Source of the DNA: Delphinapterus leucas
Lineage: Eukaryota; Chordata; Mammalia; Artiodactyla; Monodontidae
NCBI RefSeq assembly: GCF_002288925.2
Contig: NW_022098036.1
Span: 39,174,679-39,238,678 of the forward strand
DNA: 64,000 nucleotides
Direction of reading: 5' to 3'
The notes under the pieces are model-generated. The model saw only the letters and a list, made by a program, of their open reading frames with translations, did not search any database and was not told where the DNA came from. The first letter of the stretch is position 1. Every line of letters begins with the position of its first letter. Made by a program: the position numbers and the translations under genes. This document shows, piece after piece, positions 11,479-23,520 of the stretch.

Positions 11479-12264
11479 GTAATGTATATGAAAGCACCTA
11501 CTATGTTGCCTAGGAAATGGCAATCTCACAATGCATGGCATTAAACTGAAATGATAAAATGATGAGGTGGGGGAAAATCAGTTTCACTTCTACTACAAGG
11601 AAGAAAATGGTTAAACACTAGTTTCCCTTCCCGTGAGAAGATTGCTGTGTATACTTAAGGATTGTTGTATACACTGGCTTTTATTTATTTCTGTGTGTGT
11701 GTTCATTGAAGCCACTGTCACCCTGTTTTAGTCATCTGGTTGTCCACACATGTGAATGCTTATACTGGCAGGTTCTGGGGCTGAGGCCGATCTCACTGAA
11801 ATGGCCCAGTTTGAAGAGGAGCTACGTGACTGAGGAATGTGGAGAGATACAGAAGGGCGGAACTGAACAGGTCAAGGATGCTAAGTTTCTCAATGGCTTC
11901 ATGCAAACTGGAGGAATGAGGGGCCTAATATGATTGGAGCTGCCTGACCTCAGCCCTAGCTCTTCTCTTTCCTGAGTAGCATGGCAACTCCCATTTGGAT
12001 CTCAAATAACATTTTAGAAGAGGAGAGCTAGAATCTAGGGAGGCACACACTGTTAAGGCTCTGATGAGCAGAGTCTACGATAAAGTAATGGTAAAGATAA
12101 TGAAATGGACAGCTACAAGCTCTAAGGCCCTTTGTCGTTATTCCTGAAGCAATAGACAACATACAGTTGTTCTTAGCACATCTGGTTCTATTCATAATAT
12201 ATTCTAAACATGCCTGGTCTGGAGGACTAGGAAGATATTGAGCTGAATGATTTTAATTGTGTCA
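11479..12264. other. Unassigned intronic DNA
   Basis: Mixed composition. A 78-aa open frame at 11697-11933 (+) shows no domain and its start has no context. No repeat recognised. Confidence 0.5.
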
Positions 12265-12366
12265 TATCATCATCATTATCACCATCACTTCACTGAGTGG
12301 CTGCTATGTTCTGGGCCCCAGGCCATATGCTTTTCACGCATTTAATTTTCACAGTAACCCTCAGAG
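12265..12366 (-). repeat. MIR-like fragment
   Basis: 'catcatcattatcaccatcac', 'gagtggctgctatgttctggg' and 'catttaattttcacagtaaccct' match the 3' half of MIR in antisense. Confidence 0.5.
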
Positions 12367-12615
12367 AAGACTTCCCTGAAAGCCTTTTCTCCCATCCCTC
12401 TTCCTCAAAGTCAGAACTTTATTTTATATGGTCTCATAGCATCCTGTACAGCTGTTTAACACTTGTGACCATTGCAGTCATATAATGGATTACATAATTA
12501 GTTGATTAATATGTTTATCCCCTCTAGAATATGGAACTAGATATGTCTTGTTTACAGCACCTTGTACATACTTAAAGTTTAATACTATTTGTTGAGTGAG
12601 TGAATGAATAAAATA
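12367..12615 (+). repeat. L2 LINE 3' end
   Basis: 'agaagacttccctgaaagcc', 'atatggtctcatagcatcctg', 'ctctagaatatggaac' and 'tgttgagtgagtgaatgaataaaa' are in L2 3'-end order, finishing in the characteristic tgaatgaat tail. Confidence 0.75.
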
Positions 12616-13026
12616 TCATCATAACATAACTTTTATAGAATTGCAGTAAAGACCCTGTGATACAGTGATTCCAAGTTCTGTATAAAGATGTTTAGTCTGG
12701 GGATAATTTTAGTTTTAAACAAGTGAAACAACTGAACAGAAATATGAGCTATGACATTGAAAACAAGAATAGAGATTGGGAAATTGGGATGTTATAAATA
12801 GGTTAAATCAGAAAAATCCCCTGGGACTGGCTAGTTCCAGGGACTGTTAAACTCAGTCAGTTGATGAATATCTTCATCACTGAGAGGCATCAGCTTTTTT
12901 GTTCAAAAAGCAGAAGTAAAAACCTAGTGGTATTTATGGCATATGATCAGCATGTTGTTGAATAAATTACAAATCTTCTGTTACAACTGGCAAAGTAAAT
13001 AATAATTAGACTGTATCCACAATATA
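12616..13026. other. Unassigned intronic DNA
   Basis: AT-rich; nothing recognised. Confidence 0.5.
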
Positions 13027-13257
13027 CATCTTTCTTTCTCTTTTTTTTTTTTGTGGTACGCGGGCCTCTCACTGTTGTGGTCTCTCCCGTTGCGGAGCAC
13101 AGGCTCCGGACGCGCAGGCTCAGCGGCCATGGCTCACGGGCCCAGCCGCTCCGCGGCATGTGGGACCTTCTCGGACAGGGGCACGAACCCGTGTCCCCTG
13201 CATCGGCAGGCGGACTCTCAACCACTGTGCCACCAGGGAAGCCCCATCTTTCTTTTT
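13027..13257 (-). mobile_element. CHR-2-type SINE
   Basis: The body at 13041-13244 is a full-length antisense copy: poly-T at the left, a right end ...gggaagcccc, and a pol III B-box complement (ggcacgaaccc) inside. Target-site duplications are near catctttcttt on both sides (about 13028 and 13245). Low divergence from the other copies here indicates a young insertion. Overlapping open frames of 70-92 aa are SINE shadows. Confidence 0.95.
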
Positions 13258-14089
13258 GTCATAAGATGCTCTCTCAGCCAAGCATACATCATTAGCAAAT
13301 ATGACTTTTATGATATGTATTGCTAGATGCAACATACTTAGATGATGCTTCTAACCGGTTTTCCTCCTTACTATTAAATAAACAGTGAAGAGTTCCCAAA
13401 CCAAATACAGCAGAAGATAATTTAAATATTAAAATTTTTCAAAGGAAAGATTCATAGTTATAATTCCCCGAAACTGTATAATTTACCTAATATAAAATCA
13501 AATTTTATATTTTGCCTCAGGACTTTTCTGTTGTTGTTAGTAACACTCAAAACTCAGGAGAAATCGCAAAAGTAAAATAGTCTTTAAGATAAAGCAAATG
13601 ACCCAGAATTCATTTGTGAATCAGATCAGAACATATTAGTGCAAGTGCTCTTGAGAGCAGAATGTTTCACTAAGACACAGAGAAGCATCGATAGTGGTCA
13701 GAAATGTTCACTGGTACTTTAGAGTTTCTTTGATAACTTCTCTTCTCCATTGTCCAGAACCTTCTCAAAGCGAGTAGTTTTTCGGTCTTCAGTGGAACTG
13801 AGCATCACGATACAATGTCTTACAAAAGCAAATGTTTTTAGGTATTCAAGGAATATAAGGGCATAAAGAATGCATAGTAGATATATTTCATATATATGAG
13901 ATACCTCAGTGCATTTTCCAAGAATATTCACAAATGATACAATTGTCTCCGTTTCAATGCTTTTCAGAGAGAATATGCTGACTGCTCTTTTTTCCTCTGT
14001 CAAGTTATTTAGTAAGAGTGTGTTCTATGATTATGTTATAGAAGTGTTCCTGTAAACTCAAATCCCTGAATATACAACATAAACAGTGA
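13258..14089. other. Unassigned intronic DNA
   Basis: AT-rich. A 94-aa antisense open frame at 13719-14003 has no recognisable domain. Nothing more to support. Confidence 0.5.
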
Positions 14090-14500
14090 ACTTAAAAAAA
14101 ATTCCAACTCTAGCCAAACACTTTAGGCTCATCGTGACCTTATTCCAGCTGCCCTTCCACAATGTCCATCCTCTCTGGTCGTACACAGCCCATTCTCTCC
14201 AGCACGTGCCACAATAACTACCCTTCCTTTGTCGTTTTCACGCTCAATCCTACTTCCAATGCAAATAGAGAAGGTTTTTGGTTTTGTGACTGCTTCTCCC
14301 ATGAGCTTATTCACATAGCATTTTTTAGGACTGTTCATATTTCACCTTTTCTAGGAAGCGTTTTCCATATACTCCAGCCAACTGATCCTTCCTTTCCCTG
14401 ATCTAATATTTATGGTACATAAAACTTAACACTTCAGTGCTCTACTGTTTCTTATGAATGTGTATTAGTTTGTGTCTTTCAGGCTTGAAGTATGAGGTCC
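14090..14500 (+). repeat. Possible L2 LINE 3' region
   Basis: Pyrimidine-rich text with 'caactctagccaaacac', 'cttctcccatgagcttattc' and 'ctaggaagcgttttccatatact' resembles the L2 3' untranslated region. The match is weak. Confidence 0.35.
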
Positions 14501-14770
14501 TGGGGGTTGGGGCCACAGTGGCTAACTGGTCATAATGGTTGGTTTTCATTAAACGCATAGTCCTGAATTAGTCATTTTGGAATAGTTTCCTGGTTATGTG
14601 GGTCCATCTCATAGTCTCATGTCTAGCTTGTGGTCCCTTATCAATTTAGTTCTCTCAAAATAGGAATAATCAATTTTAACAAGCAATGGTCAAAACTAAT
14701 GAAAACTTTGAGTAAGTTGTTATGTTTCTCTCTATAGAAATAACATAAAATGTGATTGAATTATATAACA

Positions 14771-15016
14771 GTATATATTTATATATCTATCTATCTTTTT
14801 TTTTTTTTTTTTTGCTGTACGCAGGCCTCTCACTGTTGTGGCCTCTCCCGCTGCGGAGCACAGGCTCTGGACGCGCAGGCTTAGTGGCTATGGCTCACGG
14901 GCCCAGCCGCTCCGCAGCATGTGGGATCTTCCCAGACCGGGGCATAAACTCGTGTCCCCTGCATCAGCAGGTGCACTCTCAACCACTGTGCCACCAGGGA
15001 AGCCCTATATTTATAT
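14771..15016 (-). mobile_element. CHR-2-type SINE
   Basis: The body at about 14796-15005 runs from a poly-T of about 19 nt to ...agggaagccc. It is somewhat more diverged than its neighbours, including CpG decay (cgcaggc, agcagg). The target site tatatttatat is seen at 14774-14784 and 15006-15016. Confidence 0.92.
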
Positions 15017-15798
15017 TTTTAAAAGGAAGTAACAAACAGCACAAATGGCTGTGATGAGTGCAACTGCTCATCAGAAAAATAGATCTGATGGTGATTTATG
15101 TGTCACCTAGAAATGCATTGTATATACCTATATAACTCTCTTGGGTTGTCTTTACAACTCAAAGAGTTCTCTCTTTTTTAAAGCTAATTATTTCTGAAAG
15201 GATTATCTGAAAGCGTTGGCAGAAGGATTTAGCAAAAAGTATCTTCATTGGTTTTCCAACCCTTATTGTAAAACTATTTTAAGCAGTCCTAAAAAATCTT
15301 AAGATTTTATAAAGTACATTTTAACATTTAAGAAATCTTAAGGCACTGAGCACCAAAAAAAATTGAATATGTTAAAACAAAAAAATGAGCCCAAACAGGG
15401 AGACACTATCAAGTGAAGATAAAGAATGCAGTCATTAAGATTTCTCTAGAATAAAATCTTATGAAGAAAATTCTTGTTATCAGTTGTACTTCCTAAGGAA
15501 ATGTAGAGAGCTGAGAACTGTGGAGGTGAACATGCAAGGGCTAACAAAGAGAAATGGGCACTGTATTTGCAGAAAAGGGGAAAGAAGCTAAGATTTCTGA
15601 GAAGCTAAATCCTGTAATCTTTGAAGGCATGGAAGAGTACTTTAATTTGTTTGTTGATCAAATGTGCATAATCACATAACATTCTATCTTAGGCAGAGCT
15701 TTGCAACCTGTGGGCAATTGTGAAATGTCAGTAGAGACAGGATTGGTATTAAGTAGGTGTCAGGAACATTTCAGATGATAAATAGAAGAAAAATGTAT
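15017..15798. other. Unassigned intronic DNA
   Basis: No repeat recognised and no open frame above 60 codons. Confidence 0.5.
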
Positions 15799-16060
15799 AC
15801 TCAAACACATAAATTAATATGAAATATATAATATGTAAGCTATAATGTATGAAATATGATTTATAATATGTAACATAATACATAATATATATCATTTATT
15901 GAGAGTTATTTTCTATAATACACATAGTATTTAATAATTATTAATATGAATTTTTGTTTATATTCATATAGATAAATTTCCTGTATAACAGTCTATATCA
16001 CTATTTTCCTGTACATTTATATGTATGTATGTGTATATAGTATATTGTTTCTTTGTTAGT
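15799..16060. repeat. AT-rich low-complexity tract
   Basis: Degenerate (atat/taat) sequence with many self-complementary words such as 'ataatatgta' and 'tacataatatatatcat'. It probably grew by slippage and could extrude cruciforms. Confidence 0.7.
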
Positions 16061-17864
16061 TTCCTTAATATACCAGTGGGTTGGGGGTTGAGATAGCAAA
16101 CTGCTGCTTTTTTCCACATAAAGGAAAATATTGGCATGGACTCCTCCTCAAGAAACTTTTACATAAATTCTTGCAGAGCTTAGATATTCCATATTAAAAA
16201 AATAGGAGAGAAAAGAGTGCCATATAGAGTCTCTCTCTGGGTGTGTCCCTGCATGATAGACCTGTGGTGCTTTGGTTTTCTCCCTCTGGTGATGTGTGGA
16301 GCTCCTATGACCTGCATTTCTGTCTTCCCCGCCCCCCCAAGACTCTTATCTGTTGATGCTTCTGTTATTTCCTGGTATTTGTACAAGTTACTGTAATGCT
16401 TTTAGTTTCCTTCTTATCGGCTAACATTGGGCCCAGGTTCAGCATTTTGGGGTGTGGGGAGGCAGAAGGAAATGTACAGGTCAGGGATTACAAGTGACTT
16501 GGTCTCCCAGATTCAGGACAGTGCATATCATGTTGGCCCTGAGATGTATGTAACCAAGGATGGTTATAACAGAGGGAGAGTATCTTTTAAAACTGGTTTC
16601 AGAAGTTTGAGGCATAGCATAATCTAAAATATACAGCATAACCTCAAATATACAACATCCTGCCAAAAGAGAAGGCATTTGAAACTAGTTTCATAATGAG
16701 ATCATGGAAGAGGTAGACTGTTTGAAGACTGTTGTATGGTGTTCCTAGATGATAACAAGAAAGCAGAGGTACTTAATAATTGTTTTACTTGGATTTTTTT
16801 TTTTAAATCAAGGAGAAAGATCTTCAAATTCTAGAGGTAGAACGAAGCTAGCTAACAGGAATTTGATGCCTTAAAAGATGTGGAAACAGTGCGTGAACCC
16901 TTAGATAATGAAGGAGTTTTGTCTTGAGTCCAGATTTACCACTTAGGGATCTTGGAAAATCACTTAGTCATCTTTACAGATTCAAGGAATTGAAGAGTCC
17001 TAAGAGATTAAAGATAATTTTCCAGAAGGGGTAATAGAAAAATTTATATTGATAAATTACCAATTAGTTATTTTAATCTCAAATTATAGGAAAATTTCAA
17101 AACAGATTATGAAACTGTGAGCACTTAGAAAACTAGCAGTGATTAATAGGAGATGGTACAGCTTCCAGAATCTAAGAGGAAATCATGCCATACCAACTTG
17201 TGTTAAATTAATTAGACAAGGGGTCCATTAGACTGAGGCAGTTCTAGTGCCTTAGTAGCCTATGTAAGCAAACCCAAACCTAAGCCTGTAATACCTCAAG
17301 GTTAAGAAATCAAAACCTAAGGACAACCAATCAAAAACAGCCAAAAAGGCTTTCCCAAATAAGGCAACAGCTTATAGTCAATCGAGTAAGTTTGTTCTAG
17401 GTCTTCCTTGTAATAATCTTGCCCCTAGCTCCTGTCAGTGGAGATCTCCTAACCACCTCTTGCTTGTCATTGCCCTGTTTCAATGGATTTTTACTTAAAT
17501 ATCTTTATCTTTCAACACTTGATATCTCTTTTCAGACAGTTATTTGATTGGGGGTCCAGGGAATTTTGTGTATGTGGTGAGTCTGGATAGTTTTTACAAA
17601 ATTTCTTTTGATAGTCTTAGGAAGTAGATGGAAAAGTGTGGACTTCCTGGAAATGGTTAACGTAGTTCTTAGTTGTGACGTTAATCCATCAAGGACTGTT
17701 GTTGAATGGGTCAGTGTGTCTTCGTATGGGAGGTTTCTAGTGTGTTGCAAGGTTTCTTCCTTGGTTTTGCCCCGTTCAGAGGTTATCAGTGACTTGGGTA
17801 AAGACTAGAAGGCCTACTTGTCAATTCTGTGTTTATCTAAAGTCGTGGGATGAGTAGTAAAGGG
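16061..17864. other. Unassigned intronic DNA
   Basis: About 1.8 kb with no recognised family. Short open frames at 16180-16678 and 17532-17808 occur on both strands with no domain and are treated as chance. Confidence 0.5.
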
Positions 17865-18010
17865 CAGGGAGGTAGAGCACAGACTTAGGAGTCAGATGAG
17901 GCATGAACACTGATTCCAAGGCAAGTTACTTTTGAGGTTTTGTACCTCTATTCCCTTATCTTTAAAATAACAATTTTCTTTGTTACAGACAGTAAGTACT
18001 CATCGAATGC
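17865..18010 (+). repeat. MIR SINE fragment
   Basis: 'gagcacagacttaggagtcagat', 'aaggcaagttactt' and 'cctctattcccttatctttaaaata' follow sense MIR order. Confidence 0.6.
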
Positions 18011-18161
18011 TAACTAATTTACCTCTTGGTTAAAAGAATAAAAGATAAATATGTCAAGCGACTTGAAAGTTGGTTTATAATTAATAGGGTGATATTTATT
18101 ATATACAAGTATAAAAGTAAACATAACTTTATTGAAATTGATCACTTATACAAAATATAAT

Positions 18162-18178
18162 TGTGTGTGTGTGTGTGT

Positions 18179-18218
<40 letters not shown>

Positions 18219-18222
18219 TGAG
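18162..18222. repeat. Compound (TG)n-(AG)n microsatellite
   Basis: About nine tg units are followed directly by about 17 ag units, with one interruption near the end. It changes from a Z-DNA-prone to a triplex-prone tract. Confidence 0.95.
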
Positions 18223-18471
18223 ATTCTGAAGGTTTGCTGATTTTCACGTAACAGTGTAATAGCGCTAACAAAAACAGGGTTTATTCCAGGCTGCATTAAT
18301 AGTAATGTGGTGTAAGCACAAAGTACCATGTTGAGTTTGAGCACTTTATTTTGGAAAGAACATTGACAAAATTGAGTTCAGTCCAGTAATGGATCTTGAA
18401 ACCATACTCTTTGAAAAACAGCTGAAGAAATAGAATATGTTTAACCTGGAAATAAGAAAATAGAATCCTCT

Positions 18472-18534
18472 CTCTCTATATATATCTATATATCTATATT
18501 ATCTATATATCTATATCTATATCTATATATACCT
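18472..18534. repeat. (TC)n/(TATC)n microsatellite
   Basis: tctctct is followed by alternating tatatc and tatctat units, imperfect throughout. Confidence 0.9.
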
Positions 18535-18581
18535 ACAAGACCTACATGAGGTTGAGAGATTGGAGATATTTTACATGGCTC

Positions 18582-18808
18582 AAAAATGTACAAGGGGGCT
18601 TCCCTGGTGGCACAGTGGTTGAGAGTCCGCCTGCCGATGCAGGGGACACGGGTTTGTGCCCCGGTCCGGGAAGATCCCACATGCCGCGGAGTGGCTGGGC
18701 CCGTGCGCCATGGCTGCTGAGCCTGCGCGTCTGGAGCCTGTGCTCCGCAACGGGAGAGGCCACAACAGTGAGAGGCCCGCGTACCGAAAAAAAAAAAAAT
18801 GTACAAGG
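18582..18808 (+). mobile_element. CHR-2-type SINE
   Basis: The body at 18596-18794 has the A-box-like tggcacagtgg and B-box-like ggtttgtgcc, ending in poly-A. The target-site duplication aaaaatgtacaagg is present on both sides (18582-18595 and 18795-18808). Young copy in sense to PRKD1. Confidence 0.95.
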
Positions 18809-19280
18809 GCCAGCTGGTACGGCCTACAAGAAATAATTAGAACATCCTTACTACTACTCAGATTATGGATCTGTCCCATTGGAGTTTGGGTTCACTACTG
18901 CTGAAGGTTTTCAAGCTGGGTAAGCGTTCAACAGAGATGAAATAGGTGGCATTATTGCCTGGGTTTGGGGAGACTGTTTTCTCGGAGCTGAAGAAACTGA
19001 ATAGGTTGCTCAAGAGAAACAGGAAATTTGGGCAAGTTTTCTGTTTCAGGGACAGAAAAGATTCAGGAGAGTCTGATAACATGAAAATCAGGATTTAGGG
19101 GTAAGGGTTGGGCACTGTTATTAGGAATAATATAAGATTAAGTACAAGTAACTTTTAAAAACTTAAACATGACATGAAATACAAACCATTCCTTTTCGGA
19201 GAGTGCGTTTTAAATAAAACATGGTTTCATTTGGGAGAAGGAACAGATTCCTAACCTTAAGTAGAATTTCTCCCTCAAGA
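18809..19280. other. Unassigned intronic DNA
   Basis: Non-repetitive by eye. A 74-aa antisense open frame (18858-19082) has no domain. Confidence 0.5.
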
Positions 19281-19295
19281 CAGGGATTGATTAGT

Positions 19296-19526
19296 TAATT
19301 TTATTTTATTTTATTTTATTTATTTATTTTTTTGCAGTACGCGGGCCTCTCACTGTTGTGGCCTCTCCCGTTGCGGAGCACAGGCTCCGGACGCGCAGGC
19401 TCAGCAGCCATGGTTCACGGGCCCAGCCACTCCGCGGCATGTGGGATCTTCCCGGACCGGGGCGTGAACCCGTGTCCCCTGCATCGGCAGGCGGACTCTC
19501 AACCACTGTGCCACCAGGGAAGCCCC
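19296..19526 (-). mobile_element. CHR-2-type SINE
   Basis: Antisense copy with a (ttttа)-like tail at 19296-19333, a near-consensus body, and a right end agggaagcccc. No clear target-site duplication was found. The tail has expanded into (ttta)n. Confidence 0.92.
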
Positions 19527-19559
19527 TTCTTCCATCTCTTCTTCCCTCTTCCTATTACT

Positions 19560-20790
19560 CCTTGTTCCTCTTCTTTTTAAATATTGTTATTATGAAACAT
19601 AACATGTGACCAGGAGAGTCCATGAAGCTGAAATTATGGTTTAAATAATTACCATAAACACAAATCCATGCAGTTGTCACCAGCTCAAGGAAAAGAACAT
19701 TGCCTGCTCTCCTGTGTGTCCCACCCCGCTTATAACCTCTCCAACTCCCCCATTCTTTAACTTTTTCTTTAGAATTTTACTATAGGGGCTTCCCTGGTGG
19801 TGCAGTGGTTGAGAGTCCGCCTGCCGATGCAGGGGACACCGGTTCGTGCCCCGGTCCGGGAGGGTCCCACATGCCGCGGAGCGGCTGGGCCCGTGAGCCA
19901 TGGCCGCTGAGCCCATGCGTCCGGAGCCTGTGCTCCGCGACGGGAGAGGCCACAACAGTGAGAGGCCCGCGTACCACAAAAAAAGAAAAAAAAGAATTTT
20001 ACCACGATGTGTGCATATCTAAAGAGTATTATCTGATCTTACCTGTTTTTGACTTTTATGTAAGTGTAATCATACTATAGGAATTTTAGTGGCTTGCTGT
20101 TTTTCATTTACTGTAATGATGTATGTTATTGTGTATAATTGCAGTTTACTTATTCTCATTGCTGTATAATACTCTATTGTGTATACCACATTTTATTTAT
20201 CCATTCTACTGTTGGTGGACTTTTGGGTTGTTTCCAGTTTGGGCTATTAAGAACAGTGCTGCTAAGAACATTATTGTGTGTGACTCTTGATGTTCCCTGT
20301 GCATGAGTTTCTGTAGGATGTATACCTTGGAGTGGAATTTCTATAGCATGTGTGTTTCTTCAGTTTTACTAGAAAAAGCCAAATGCTTTCCAAAGTGCTT
20401 TCCCCCCCCCAATTTATATTCCTATCAGAAGGGTATGAGAGTTACTGTCTCTCAATTCTCCAAAACATGTCCCATTCCCTGGCTTCAGAACCAAGCAATC
20501 AGGAGGGTGTGTAGTGTCTTTAATTGTGGCTTTATTTTGCATTTCCCTGATTATTAATGAGGTTGAGCACCTTTTCATGTATTTATTCACCATTTGGATT
20601 TCCCCTTTTGTGAAGTATCTATATAAATCTTATATAGGACTATCTCTATCCTAGACATTAGTCCTTTGTCTGTTACATGTATTACAGTTTTTTCTCCCAT
20701 TAGGTGGCTTGTCTTTTCTCTTTCTTTATGATGTCTTTTGATGAACAGAAGTATTTTACTTGAATATAGTCACATTTACTTGTGTACCGG
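19560..20790 (-). mobile_element. Old L1 3' region (antisense), split by a SINE
   Basis: The reverse complement carries the C-terminal ORF2 and 3' UTR order of an ancient L1. + strand blocks include 'acataacatgtgaccaggag', 'ccagctcaaggaaaagaacattgcc', 'attctactgttggtggac', 'gcatttccctgattattaatgag' and 'gatgtcttttgatgaacagaagt'. A CHR SINE (19785-19992) interrupts it. Frames are decayed. Confidence 0.8.
19771..20002 (+). mobile_element. CHR-2-type SINE inserted in antisense L1
   Basis: The body at about 19785-19992 runs from ggggcttccctgg to a (aaaag)-interrupted poly-A. Target-site duplications agaattttac lie at 19771-19780 and 19993-20002. Near-consensus, and younger than the L1 it interrupts. 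Confidence 0.95.
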
Positions 20791-22984
20791 AATGAATATA
20801 CCTTCTCCCAGAGGGAATCTGTATTTGCTTCTACCAGGCACCTGGAGGCACTTTGAGTCTAGCACCAACTAAGTTCAGGGCTTGAGTTTCTTTGGCTGAC
20901 CCTCATAATGCCAATCAGGGCTGCAAATCCATTCTCTTTCACCTGTGCCCTGAATTTAAGTTGGGATTCCGAAAGGAATCTATATCTGCTCCTGCCAGAG
21001 TGATCTCCTATTAGATTCCCCATCCTGTGTCAACTTGGGATTTTGATTTCAAACACCTACTAGTGAGCCCGTTAAGAGAAAATTCAGATCTGTAGGAACT
21101 GTGAAATTTGCACTCAAAGAAAGGTGTTGTCCCATGCTAGCTTATCTCTCTGGGTTCTTGTTTTCCTTTCGGTATTGATCTGATAATTCCTTATTATCTT
21201 GTTAGCTCTTTGATGCTTTTGAAGTGATTTATTAAATGATAAAACTACCTAGCATTTTTTTTGCCAGTGGAGGGAGATTGGTTTGAAAACCTAGTTCGTC
21301 ATTACTGCAAACTGGCACCTCTTTAGTGGTTCTTTATCAAGGGTGTACATCCGAACCAAATAGCGACTTCTTTTTTAACCCCCAAAATACACATGCTTGG
21401 GTCCCACCACAGCAATTCATGTCTGTGGCATAAGACAGGTGTAATCTTGAAAGTCTTCCTGGGTGATTCTATTCTGTAAAATGATTGAAGTATCATTGTG
21501 AAACAAAATCAATCAATCTGTTACCTACCTAGAAAGAAACAATACAGGCTATCCTAATTTATACAATTAGAGCAGATTAAAATCAACAATTTATAGGAAG
21601 GGGAGGGGTAATTTAGGTTGCCTGGATTGCTTTGGGGTCCAGTGTGAGCCAAAATCCAACAGACAGCTTATCCTAACTAGAGCAAGAGCTGTTGCAGTCA
21701 GTTCTCTACTCTACGTATTCTTCAGCAGGAAGAATAACAGGGTAAAGCAGGCTTTTAGGTACTTGGTTCCCAGTCCGTTGTTTTTTCTATGGTTTCTCCC
21801 ATGAGGCGCAGACCAAATCATCAGTACCTTGAACATCTGTGGAAGCTTCTGGAGCACCACCCAAGGCTCCAGAAGCTTCCTGGCTTTGAAGCTTCTGCCT
21901 TTTATTCTGTGATCCTTCTGCCACCAGGACACTGACTTAACAATAATCAAATGGCTCCATTCTTCCTGTTACTAATCATAATTTACTTCTGAAATACTTC
22001 AGTACAGTCAGTAATATATGTGTGTGCTCAAGTTTGCTTTCCATGTAGACATGGTTGGTTATACAAGAGGAATCTTAGGGGGAGTCTGCCATCTAAAGTG
22101 GTCACTAAAAACACTTCAAATATTGCTCTATAAATATGAACCACAAAGTTAATTAATTAATTAATGGATGTTAGAAGTAATTCTCCGATAGTGAGATGAG
22201 CGTGGTTCGTTAGGAGTTATATAGGTACCTCCATCCTTTGCATGAAGGGTGTGTAAGAATCTTGCGAGTGGAGCAGCTAACACCCGCAGAATAAAGCCTC
22301 TGAACTGAGAATTCCAGTGAGTCCACTCAGGAGCATTCTGCCTCCTTGTTTGACTAGAAGGTTAGCTGATCCTCTGGGAATGGTGAATCTTTCACGCAGA
22401 GCGGTGGTTGGAGTGCCTAAAAAGTTAAGAGGGGAGTTCAAGAGTCTACAGCAACAGGTAGCATGGTGGTGTTTATGCCTGTTTGCTAATGCTCATTTGA
22501 ACTGGCGGCCAAGTTCCATCTAAGACTTATTTTCATTGCAAACAGGTTTTGCTGATTATCCCAGGATACACATGTGTTTATCAAAAGAACTAGACAGTTG
22601 TGATAGGCCCAGTTGGTGTAAATCAGTTTGTAGCACCTCTTCTTCCTCCATTTCTCTTCAGGAAGCTCTTTACTTAGGGGAACCCATTTCTCTGCTTACA
22701 GGAGGAAAGAGGAGAACTCTTTTCTGTTTTATACGGGAAGGTTCCTTTTATTTGTTGTATCCTGTACCCCCTTTTTACTTGATAGACCACTGGCTAACAT
22801 AATGATGGCAGTGATAGCATCAGCCTATAGCACAGGCAAATAGACAGTAACGATCAAATCAAGCCTGAGAACTCTGAATGTGCCGTGGTCTGGAGCTGTG
22901 AGACTAGAGGCAGAAGTTTCACCTGTCTCAGCAGATTCTGAGAGTGCTCCAGCCTTCTAGAGGAATGATGTGGACTTGTGTTTT
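20791..22984. other. Unassigned intronic DNA
   Basis: About 2.2 kb. A (ttaa)n run sits at 22149-22166. A local self-complementary segment lies near 21841-21893 (agaagcttc / gaagcttct). Open frames at 21711-21950 and 22317-22802 have no recognised domain. No repeat family was assigned. Confidence 0.5.
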
Positions 22985-23112
22985 TTGAGTGCTCTTAATT
23001 ATCTAACTCAGTCATCCTGACAACCGTAAGAGAAATGTGTTCTTATTGCCATTTTGTGCATAAACAGGCCAGGGGTCAGACAATCCCAAGTAACCTGATG
23101 AATTCGAACAAT
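22985..23112 (-). repeat. MIR SINE, left part (interrupted)
   Basis: 'gagtgctcttaattatctaactcagtcatcctgacaacc', 'ttattgccattttgtgcata' and 'cccaagtaacctgatg' follow antisense MIR order. It resumes after the CHR-1 insertion at 23491-23520. Confidence 0.6.
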
Positions 23113-23504
23113 GAGCCCAGGACTTTATTTATTTAAAATTTATTTATTTATTTGTTTGTTTGTTTGTTTATGGCTGCGTTGGGTTTTCATTGCTGCCCTC
23201 GGGCTTTCTCTGGTTGCAGCGAGCGGGGGCTACTCTTTGCAGTGCGCGGGCTTCTTGTTGCGGTGGCTTCTCTTGTCGCGGAGCACGGGCTCTTGGCGGG
23301 CGGGCTTCAGTAGTTGTGGCACGTGGGCTCAGTAGTTGTGGCTCGCAGGCTCTAGAGCACAGGCTCAGTAGTTGTGTCACACGGGCTTAGTTGTTCCACA
23401 GCACGTGAGATCTTCCTGGACCAGGGATCAAACCTGTGTCCCCTGCATTGGCAGGCGGATTTTTAACCACTGTGCCACCAGGGAAGTCCCGAGCCCAGGA
23501 CTTT
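23113..23504 (-). mobile_element. CHR-1-type SINE inserted in MIR
   Basis: The body at 23127-23490 is a longer CHR variant, antisense, with several 'agtagttgtgg' blocks in the tRNA-unrelated part, a (tttatttg)-like tail and a right end gggaagtccc. Perfect 14-bp duplications gagcccaggacttt flank it. Open frames on both strands here are repeat shadows. Confidence 0.95.
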
Positions 23505-23520
23505 TGATTTTGATGCTCCA

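Noticed and set aside
12947..13335. Open frames of 70-92 aa on both strands with shared words such as AGLSLLWPLPLRSTGSGRAG or MASPVAEHRL, recurring near 14.8, 18.6, 19.4, 19.8, 35.1, 57.3 and 63.8 kb
   Set aside because: They are translations of CHR SINE copies. The recurring 'protein family' is a repeat artefact, not a gene family.
21841..21893. Inverted agaagcttc / gaagcttct words as a regulatory palindrome
   Set aside because: Short and built from a common hexamer; likely a small local duplication without further support.
23111..23390. Open frames with repeated 'SSCG..' and 'RASCCGGF' patterns
   Set aside because: Translation of the CHR-1 SINE with its internal 'agtagttgtgg' blocks.
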